Of a DNA stretch of 64,000 nucleotides, positions 29,665 through 37,857 are shown piece by piece; the stretch's first letter is position 1; each line of letters begins with the position of its first letter. A program made the position numbers and the translations under genes. The stretch is from Fluviicola sp. XM-24bin1. Lineage in GTDB: Bacteria > Bacteroidota > Bacteroidia > Flavobacteriales_D > Crocinitomicaceae. The notes beneath the pieces were generated by a model. The model was not told where the DNA came from. It saw nothing but the letters and a program-made list of their open reading frames with translations, and searched no databases. The stretch is taken from positions 1-64,000 of the forward strand of contig QCWI01000010.1 of NCBI GenBank assembly GCA_003149635.1, in the 5' to 3' direction.

Positions 29665-30820
29665 ATGGAAAGAAGAGATTTTTTAAAGAACTCCTTTTCG
29701 CAGGACTTGGATTGATATTGATGCCTTCGTTATTGCAATCGTGTCAAAAGGAAAACGAATTGGTGGTCAACTTCAGCGGTAAAGTATTGATTATTGGCGC
29801 TGGATCTGCAGGAATGATGGCCGCTTACACCTTTCAACAATACGGGATTGACTTCGCATTGATTGAAGCTGGGCCTACCTTCGGAGGGCGTGTCAAAAAA
29901 ACAATGACATTCACGGATTTCCCTTTAGATTTAGGTACCGAATGGCTCCATGACAATCCGAAAACATTGGACGAAATGATTAATGATCCCAATGCGCAAG
30001 GAAACATTGAAATGATTTCGTATCAACCGGAATCTATCGCTAATTGGGACGGCAGCGAACTTTCTTATGTAAACGTTGGCTTTCAATTCTACCGCGAGTA
30101 CAAGTTTAAGAACACTACTTGGCATGATTTCTTCGAAGATTTTATCGTTCCGAGCATTGCATCAAAAATGGTTTTCAATGAACCTATCAACACCATTGAT
30201 TACTCCTTCGGGCAAGTAACAGCTACCAGTTCAAACGGCACTACCTTCACTGGCGATAAAATCATTATCACCGTTCCCGCTGCACTAATGAAACAGGAGG
30301 TAATAAGCTTCACTCCTGCACTACCTTCTACTACTCAAGACCGTTTCAATGCGATCGATGTTCCCCCTGGAATTAAAGTATTTATCAAGTTCAATACAAA
30401 GTTCTATCCTGACATTTGCTCTGTGGATACGACGGTTCCAGACGATAAAATCTACTTTGACGGAGCCTTTAAAAAGGGAGCAAATGACAATCTTTTGACC
30501 TTGTTCTATGTATCAGACAATGCCCGTGAATTAACGGATCTAAGCGATGCAGAGGTATTTACAACCGTGATGGCAGAGTTGGATCAAATGTTCAACGGGC
30601 AGGCTACACAGAACTACATAAGTCATGTGATTCAGAATTGGTCGAACGAACCGTTTATTCAGGGATCATACAGTTTCTCAGGTGCAGGAAACATCCCCCC
30701 CCTGTTGAAAGCAAGGTTCACTTTGCTGGCGAAGCTTATACGGATGGGGTGAGTTCGACGGTACACGGTGCTGGTTTTTCTGGTCGCGATGTTGCTCGAA
30801 CAATTTTACAGGGCGCGTAA
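29665..30820 (+). pseudogene. Flavin-containing amine oxidoreductase, frameshifted near both ends
   Basis: MERRDF... then KELLFAGLGLILMPSLLQSC...VLIIGAGSAGMMAAYTF; C-terminal VHFAGEAYTDGVSSTVHGAGFSGRDVARTIL in a third frame after C8 at 30695-30702. Confidence 0.8.
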
Positions 30821-30945
30821 GAAAATGGAGGCTTATTCTTGTAAGCAAAAACGCTACGATGCATAAACGCATTTTTGCGTTGAAGAAGCACCTAAAGGTT
30901 TAATTAAATGAATCTAAACATCTAATATTCAGGGCAATAATATTG

Positions 30946-32223
30946 TCATTTTTTCTCACCTCCAGATCCACCTTTTCGCGCCCCAGACTTCTTCTTCCCG
31001 TAATACCGCTTCTTGCCTTTTCGGTTTCTATTCCTATTCCGATTATTGGGATTTCCTGCTTTCCACTCCGGCCCTGGCCCAAATTCCTCTGCAGGCTGCT
31101 CCTTTGGAATTTCAGATTCAATCAATCGTTCGATCCGCCGAATCTTGTGCATATCCTTCTGATTGATCAAAGTTACCGCTTCCCCCTTTGTATTCGCACG
31201 GGCCGTTCTACCGATTCGATGCACGTAATCCTCAGCATCTGAAGGCGCATCGTAGTTGATAACCATATTGATCTCCTTGATATCAATCCCGCGGCTCATA
31301 ACATCAGTAGCCACGAGAATTCGCACGCGTTTTGATCGAAATCCGCGCAACACTTCTTCCCTGTCAGCTTGATCTAAATTGGACGAAATCCCTTTGGCAG
31401 GAAGACCTGCGCGATTCAAAGCTCTTCTAATAGAACTCACTTTCGCCTTCGCTGAGGTAAATATGAGGATGCTCGTGTATTCTTCTCTATCTCGGATCAA
31501 TTGACATAATACCTTATCCTTTTGTTCATCAAACGTAAGGATAGCACGTTGTGTAACGCCAGCAGCTGGCTTCGAGATGGATAAACTTACCTCTTTCGGG
31601 TTTTTCTGAATGGATTTGGCCAACTGGCGAATATTGTTCGGCATGGTAGCACTGAATAGCAAGGTCTGACGCTCTTTAGGCAAATGCTTGATGATATTCT
31701 TCAAATCATCTATAAATCCCATGTCTAGCATTCGATCGGCCTCATCCAGAACCAAATGCTTCACAGAATCAAATTTTACGTACCCTAATTTCAAATGTGA
31801 GAGTAGTTTTCCGGGGGTAGCAACGATAATATCCGTACCCTCCGTCAAGGCTTCTTTCTCTTCTCCCCATTCTTTTCCGCCGCCTCCGCCATATATAGCC
31901 TTGGATCCCACCGAAACGAAATAGGCCAATCCTTGAATTTGTTGTTCAATCTGAACCGCCAATTCCCGCGTAGGCACGATAATCACAGTGTCGACACTTG
32001 TATCTTCCTTACCCGTCAATTTATTAAGAATAGGCAATACAAAGGCTGCCGTTTTCCCCGTTCCGGTTTGAGCACAGGCTATTAAATCCTTGTTTTCCAA
32101 AATGATCGGAATGGCTTTCTCCTGGATCGGTGTAGCCGTTTCGAAATTCATGTAGGAAAGTGCCTCCAACATGTTCTCGTTCAGATTGAGTTCTTTGAAT
32201 GTCATTGCGGTGAAGATACACAT
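30946..32223 (-). CDS. DEAD/DEAH-box RNA helicase (RhlE-like)
   Basis: 'AQTGTGKTAAFVLP', 'VLDEADRMLDMGF', 'LFSATMP', 'HRIGRTAR'; basic Arg/Lys-rich tail. Confidence 0.95.
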   Translation of the reverse strand: MCIFTAMTFKELNLNENMLEALSYMNFETATPIQEKAIPIILENKDLIACAQTGTGKTAAFVLPILNKLTGKEDTSVDTVIIVPTRELAVQIEQQIQGLAYFVSVGSKAIYGGGGGKEWGEEKEALTEGTDIIVATPGKLLSHLKLGYVKFDSVKHLVLDEADRMLDMGFIDDLKNIIKHLPKERQTLLFSATMPNNIRQLAKSIQKNPKEVSLSISKPAAGVTQRAILTFDEQKDKVLCQLIRDREEYTSILIFTSAKAKVSSIRRALNRAGLPAKGISSNLDQADREEVLRGFRSKRVRILVATDVMSRGIDIKEINMVINYDAPSDAEDYVHRIGRTARANTKGEAVTLINQKDMHKIRRIERLIESEIPKEQPAEEFGPGPEWKAGNPNNRNRNRNRKGKKRYYGKKKSGARKGGSGGEKK

Positions 32224-32307
32224 AACCTAAGCCCTAACAATATGAGCGCTCAGAAGAATTGAAGATTAGGATGTTAGGAAACCACCAAACCATCATGCAT
32301 AAAACAA

Positions 32308-32335
32308 GAAGAGCCGCACAAAGCAGCTCTTCCTT
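32308..32335 (-). terminator. Terminator hairpin
   Basis: GAAGAGCcgcacaaagcaGCTCTTC; T-rich on minus strand. Confidence 0.5.
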
Positions 32336-32590
32336 TTCAGAAAATAGTGATCCCTTTAGGAATCTAATGCATTATTTGGTTGCACCACCAAATTGATGGT
32401 TCTAAAGTAAGACTGAGCTGGGCTTATAAACTGAAATTTGACACAAAACGAACATTTTATGTCATAAAAAGGAGTTTTGCCGTTAGTCGGATAATTTAGA
32501 AATCAAAGAACGTTTAACGTCTTTGTAATTTCCTTGTAATTGTCACTGATAGGAATGGAATGACCACCTTCAAGCATGAGCGTGTCTTCA

Positions 32591-32914
32591 CTAAGAATGA
32601 TTTGCTTGATCATCTCCTGTAGTCGTTGTGGATTGAACAACAACAACTGTACCTCTTGATGTTTTTGGAGCACCTTTTTGCTTAACACTTAAGGTATCTC
32701 CCGCACTAACATCATTAGTTAAGACCTGTACATACCAAACCTTGTACGCATCCTCCTGAGACACAGATACTGTGTAATCAATTTCTACATCGTAATAACC
32801 GGTATCCGGGTTACGAGTAAATTCACCAAATGCCGGTTTCTTGCTTACAGTTGAATCACAGATTACTGTAGCCCTAACTAGAATTTCATCTCCATCTTGA
32901 ATGGCGTGAACCAT
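32591..32914 (-). CDS. Hypothetical protein (start codon uncertain; open frame extends upstream to ~33015)
   Basis: Frame upstream of the first ATG reads KLNTISQVQQEISTAFTPDQGVSLPTNGDAFAPMVHAIQDGDEILV... Confidence 0.5.
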   Translation of the reverse strand: MVHAIQDGDEILVRATVICDSTVSKKPAFGEFTRNPDTGYYDVEIDYTVSVSQEDAYKVWYVQVLTNDVSAGDTLSVKQKGAPKTSRGTVVVVQSTTTTGDDQANHS

Positions 32915-33388
32915 AGGAGCAAAAGCATCTCCATTCGTTGGGAGAGAAACTCCCTGATCTGGTGTAAAAGCGGTTGAAATCTCTTGTTGTACTTGTGAAA
33001 TAGTGTTTAATTTTTAGTTTTAGTAATGAGTCAAATAACCACTTTTTTTTTGGCATTGTCAATAGGTAGATATGCGCAAATAACTGCAACATTTACGTAG
33101 TTCCCAGTAGTATAAATACTTAGGAGCTATTTTAAGAGGTCAAAAAATTAAAAATGAGACAAATAAACTCTTTTATGCATCTGCAATTGCACTCCTCTAC
33201 GTCAATTACAGTCGCCAAAATCACTACTCACCTACTACAAAAGGTTTCATATTGGGATGAGCGGTATTTTTTTTTCAATGCTTTTGAAGTAACTTTATAG
33301 CAAACTGTACATGCTCACGACGTGGTGTTAAACGATGTTGAAAGATTCTCCTGCGTTCTGCGTCTAAGCGTTTTAAGTAAACCATACT

Positions 33389-36337
33389 ATGACTTTATCT
33401 AGAAAACTAGCAGTCGCAGGCTTATTCTGCGCATTTGGGTTTCTCTCCATTGCCCAATCAACCCAAGAACGGATTCGAACCTATTTCGAAAGAGAACAAG
33501 CAACTCTTGGGCTAACAAAAACGGATTTTAGCGACTTCGAAATCAAAAACGAGCATTCTTCGCGTCAATTCGACATCTCTTATGCATACGCACATCAGCG
33601 TTATCAGGGAATCGTAATTTACAACGCAATTGCCAATTTCGCATTCAACGACAATGAAATCCGTTTGACTGGAAATCGTTTCATTTCAGATATCACTTCT
33701 CGAGTGAATACAACGTCTCCAGCGATTTCAAAAACAGATGCGATCTATCAAGCAGCGATTCAATTGGGAATCAACGTAAGCAAGTCTGTTGATATCGACA
33801 AAACAAAAGACGATCACGGAAACACAGTGTACGCTGCGTCGGAAATCAGCACGGAATTAATTCCTGTTTATCTTTGCTACACATTGGACGGTGAAGATTT
33901 GAAACTAACGTGGGATTTAAGCATCCTTCATGGAAATGACTGGTGGAGTGTTCGCGTTGACGCATTGACTGGAACAATCATCGATCAAACAAACTGGATG
34001 TTGAGCTGTTCTTTCGGATCTACTGGAAGTTGCAATGATCACGTGCACCCAGTGGCACTAGAAGTGGAAGAGCAACTCTTAATGCCTGCTCCTCCTCCAT
34101 CTACAGATGCTTACCGAGTATTGGAAATTCCAATTGAAAGCCCTAACCACGGGCCAGATGCACTAGTCGTCGGGCCTTACGATGCAGTAGCATCTCCATT
34201 CGGATGGCACGATGTTGACGGTTCAGCAGGTGAAGAATACACAATCACACGCGGAAACAACGTTTATGCGTCAGAAGATACGGATGATGACAACCAACCG
34301 GGATATTCTCCTGACGGTGGTGCTACTTTGAACTTTGACTTCCCATGGAACTTGAACCAACCAGCAACTGGATTCTGGGATCCTGCAATTACGAACTTGT
34401 TCTACATGAACAATATCATGCACGATGTATTCTACCACTACGGATTCGACGAAGCGGGAGGAAACTTCCAGGAAAACAACTACGGAAATGGAGGAGCATT
34501 CTCTGATAACGTAAACGCCGATGCTCAAGATGGAAGCGGTGTGAACAATGCAAACTTCGGAACGCCCCCAGATGGACAGAACCCACGCATGCAGATGTAT
34601 ATCTGGACTGCGGGTGGAACTGCTCAGAATGTAGAAATTTTCACACCAGCAGGAATTGCAGGTACGTATAATGGGCAAGAGGCTACATTCGGCCCTGGAC
34701 TACCCCCTACTCCAATTGTTGGAGACTTTGTTCTTGTAGACGATGGTAACGGTGATGTAACAGATGCTTGTGATCCAATTCAGAATGGTGCAGCATTAAA
34801 TGGTAACATCGCAGTAATTCGTCGCGGTGGATGTTCTTTTGTTGATAAAGTAGTCGCCGCAGAAGCAGAAGGTGCGATCGCTGTAATTATTGTAAACAAT
34901 ACAGGAGGATTGACTGCTCCAGGTGGGACAGATCCAGGAATTGGAATTCCTACTGTCATGGTAACAGCTTTGGATGGTGAGAACATCATCGATGAATTGG
35001 AACTTGGAAACACTGTTAACGGACAGTTGGGTGATTTTGGGCCATGGGATCGCGACAGTGATTTGGACAACGGGGTAATCGCTCACGAATACGGACACGG
35101 AATTTCGAACCGTTTAACTGGTGGGCCTTCAGCTGCCGGATGTTTAGGAAACGACGAACAAATGGGTGAAGGATGGTCCGATTGGTGTGCTTTGATCACA
35201 ACGATCGAACCGGGAGATCAAGGAACTGACGCTCGTGGAATCGGAACCTACTCTGATGGACAACCAACTACAGGTGTAGGAATCCGCCCTGCTCCATACT
35301 CTACAGATTTCCAAGTAAACAGCTTTACGTATGGAAGCACGAACAATACTGCTGGAATTTCTCAGCCTCACGGTGTAGGATTTATCTGGTGTACAATGAT
35401 CTGGGATTTGACCTGGGCGTTGATCGACCAGTACGGATATGACAACGATATCTACCAAGGAACTGGCGGTAACAACATCGCTATGCATTTGATTACAAAT
35501 GGAATGAAGATGCAAGCCTGTAGCCCTGGATTCATTGATGGTCGCGATGGAATCTTAGCAGCAGACCAAATGCTTTACAATGGAGCTCACACATGTCTTA
35601 TTTGGGAGGTGTTTGCACGTCGTGGACTTGGATTCTCGGCAGATCAAGGAGATCCAAATGATCGCACGGATCAGGTAGCAGCATTCGATCTACCTCCTGG
35701 AATCGATCACATTGATGACGTAACTGTTTCTTGTACAGATTACACATGGCCAGTAAACGGTCAGACGTACACAGCAACAGGAACGTACTACGCTCCAATC
35801 ACTCCTTCAATTGGATGTGATAGTGTTGCTACATTGAACTTGATAGTAAATGAAAGCATCAACGCCATCATCACTTACGATGGGCCAACGGTATTGGAAT
35901 GTTTGGTTGACAACGTAAACTACCAGTGGATTGATTGTTCTAACGGTGATACAATTATCCCAGGAGCCAACCTTCAGTACTATGTGCCAACGCAAAATGG
36001 TCTTTACGCTGTTATTGCGTCGAACGGAACTTGTGTGGACACATCAGTATGTTTCCTTGTAAACCAAGTTACTGCTGGATTGGGCGAATTGAACATTACG
36101 GATCAAATTATTGTAGCACCGAACCCAACAAACGGAGACATCTTCGTGAGCCTTGGAGGAGCATTTTACACCAACATCGATGCAAAAATCCTGAATGCAA
36201 TGGGACAAGTTATTGCAGAAGGAACATTTGAAAATGAAAGTGAATTTGATATGACGATTGATACTGCTCCAGGCGTTTACTTCGTAAATGTGGTCGCCGA
36301 CGGTAAAACAGGTATTATCAAAATCATTAAAGAATAA
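33389..36337 (+). CDS. M36 fungalysin-type metallopeptidase with PA domain and T9SS sorting domain
   Basis: 'VIAHEYGHGISNRLTGGPSAAGCLGNDEQMGEGWSDW' (HExxH); 'IVAPNPTNGDIFVSL...GVYFVNVVADGKTGIIKIIKE' C-term. Confidence 0.94.
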   Translation: MTLSRKLAVAGLFCAFGFLSIAQSTQERIRTYFEREQATLGLTKTDFSDFEIKNEHSSRQFDISYAYAHQRYQGIVIYNAIANFAFNDNEIRLTGNRFISDITSRVNTTSPAISKTDAIYQAAIQLGINVSKSVDIDKTKDDHGNTVYAASEISTELIPVYLCYTLDGEDLKLTWDLSILHGNDWWSVRVDALTGTIIDQTNWMLSCSFGSTGSCNDHVHPVALEVEEQLLMPAPPPSTDAYRVLEIPIESPNHGPDALVVGPYDAVASPFGWHDVDGSAGEEYTITRGNNVYASEDTDDDNQPGYSPDGGATLNFDFPWNLNQPATGFWDPAITNLFYMNNIMHDVFYHYGFDEAGGNFQENNYGNGGAFSDNVNADAQDGSGVNNANFGTPPDGQNPRMQMYIWTAGGTAQNVEIFTPAGIAGTYNGQEATFGPGLPPTPIVGDFVLVDDGNGDVTDACDPIQNGAALNGNIAVIRRGGCSFVDKVVAAEAEGAIAVIIVNNTGGLTAPGGTDPGIGIPTVMVTALDGENIIDELELGNTVNGQLGDFGPWDRDSDLDNGVIAHEYGHGISNRLTGGPSAAGCLGNDEQMGEGWSDWCALITTIEPGDQGTDARGIGTYSDGQPTTGVGIRPAPYSTDFQVNSFTYGSTNNTAGISQPHGVGFIWCTMIWDLTWALIDQYGYDNDIYQGTGGNNIAMHLITNGMKMQACSPGFIDGRDGILAADQMLYNGAHTCLIWEVFARRGLGFSADQGDPNDRTDQVAAFDLPPGIDHIDDVTVSCTDYTWPVNGQTYTATGTYYAPITPSIGCDSVATLNLIVNESINAIITYDGPTVLECLVDNVNYQWIDCSNGDTIIPGANLQYYVPTQNGLYAVIASNGTCVDTSVCFLVNQVTAGLGELNITDQIIVAPNPTNGDIFVSLGGAFYTNIDAKILNAMGQVIAEGTFENESEFDMTIDTAPGVYFVNVVADGKTGIIKIIKE

Positions 36338-36358
36338 TATTGCAGGTACACCTGTAGT

Positions 36359-36940
36359 ATGAAACAGATTCGGGAACTCGGTAATGTTGATATCTATGTC
36401 ATAGATCAACTGATGAAAGGAGCTATTCGTTCAGACCAAAAAATTTTGGATGCTGGATGTGGCTCTGGAAGAAACTTCAGTTATTTAGCAAAACATAATT
36501 TCAATATTACCGGGATCGACCCGAATGAGGAACACATCCGGAACCTCCAACAGCAATTTCCGGAATACAAGAACCACCTTCACATCTCCTCCATCGAGGA
36601 GTTCCAAACAGAACTTTCATTCGATTACATCATTTGCAGTGCGGTATTGCATTTTGCAGAAAATCACAATCACTTCAACCAAATGTTTGAGAGGCTAGCC
36701 TCTTTGCTTTCGAAAGATGGCACCTTGTTTATTCGAATGACAACAGATCAGGGGTTACCAGGGAATTATCAAAACGAAACCGGTGTATTTAATCTCCCCG
36801 ATGGATCAACTCGTTACCTTACAAATAGAACTCAACTTTCTGAATTGCTTAAAGAGTATAATCTTAAGTTAGCCGAACCATTCAAAACCGTATTGGTCGA
36901 AAATTGGCGCTCTATGGCAACTATTGTAATGACCAAATGA
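36359..36940 (+). CDS. Class I SAM-dependent methyltransferase
   Basis: 'ILDAGCGSGRNFSYLAKHNFNITGIDPNEEHIRNLQ'. Confidence 0.9.
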   Translation: MKQIRELGNVDIYVIDQLMKGAIRSDQKILDAGCGSGRNFSYLAKHNFNITGIDPNEEHIRNLQQQFPEYKNHLHISSIEEFQTELSFDYIICSAVLHFAENHNHFNQMFERLASLLSKDGTLFIRMTTDQGLPGNYQNETGVFNLPDGSTRYLTNRTQLSELLKEYNLKLAEPFKTVLVENWRSMATIVMTK

Positions 36941-36955
36941 GACTATAATTCATTA

Positions 36956-36989
36956 AAAAAACCCTGACAATATTAAATCATCAGGGTTT
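36956..36989. terminator. Bidirectional terminator between convergent genes
   Basis: AAACCCTGAcaatattaaatcaTCAGGGTTT. Confidence 0.75.
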
Positions 36990-37010
36990 ACATTATTTCT
37001 TTAGTGTTTA

Positions 37011-37325
37011 TCAACCACCACAAACGAGCACCTCGTCTCCTTCCGAAGATGGCGTTACTTTATGTACCATTTCCCCATCAGAGTTGTAGATCTTCGTTCC
37101 TTCCATAAAAGTCATAGGCTTTTTAGAATTGTCGTAGGCCGTATATTTCGTTGCACTTCCGGGTGACTCCACACGGAAATCCACATCTTGGCTACATTTA
37201 TTTACAATGTACAATTTGATGCGTCCTGATTCTCCATCATTATCCGTAGATGTAAAGCTGGAAGTAAGCGTCAATCCTCCCAGTAAAAATGCTACAGCAA
37301 ACAACGATCTCATTAATTTTTTCAT
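37011..37325 (-). CDS. Hypothetical secreted protein
   Basis: 104 aa with signal peptide. Confidence 0.65.
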   Translation of the reverse strand: MKKLMRSLFAVAFLLGGLTLTSSFTSTDNDGESGRIKLYIVNKCSQDVDFRVESPGSATKYTAYDNSKKPMTFMEGTKIYNSDGEMVHKVTPSSEGDEVLVCGG

Positions 37326-37520
37326 GGTAGTTTATTTTGGTTTCTATGAATGTAAGAATTGTTTCCTATAACCGAATGATTTTCAACGATTTTGTTGTTA
37401 ACAATTAATTAGGAAAGAATTGCAATTTAAGATGCGTTATAAAAGCAACGTTTTGTTTAATTTTACGTCTAACTAATCAAATAAGGGATCCGACACCCCC
37501 AAACAAAAGCAATAACTACC

Positions 37521-37856
37521 ATGAAAAGTCTACTCGTCGCTTGCTTTATTTGCGCCTGCTATACAGCCAATGCGCAACAGCATGCCACCTCTTTCACACA
37601 GTGCCAATTGGCGGTTGACGAAATTCTAGCCATGCAATCTTTTGATATTGATGAACCTATCTCTGAAGATGCACGCTATATTTTCTTCGAAATGTATGAA
37701 GAGCTCAATCTAATTTATCAAACGGACATTAACGATCCAGCGTTGATTGGACTTGTTGATGACTTCAATGAGACTTTAGATAAGGCGGACGACATTAACC
37801 TGAACGTTTCTATGTTTCAGGGAGACATTGCTCATGTAGAATCACTGAACATTTAA
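37521..37856 (+). CDS. Hypothetical secreted protein
   Basis: 111 aa with signal peptide; one nt from next ORF. Confidence 0.65.
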   Translation: MKSLLVACFICACYTANAQQHATSFTQCQLAVDEILAMQSFDIDEPISEDARYIFFEMYEELNLIYQTDINDPALIGLVDDFNETLDKADDINLNVSMFQGDIAHVESLNI

Positions 37857-37857
37857 C

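Noticed and set aside
32886-33092. 68-aa ORF MLQLFAHIYLLTMPKKKW...
   Set aside because: Overlaps a more plausible frame and its C-terminal part looks like an out-of-frame translation of it.
33389-36337. Plus and minus nested ORFs in the M36 peptidase gene
   Set aside because: Explained by the single 982-aa peptidase reading frame.
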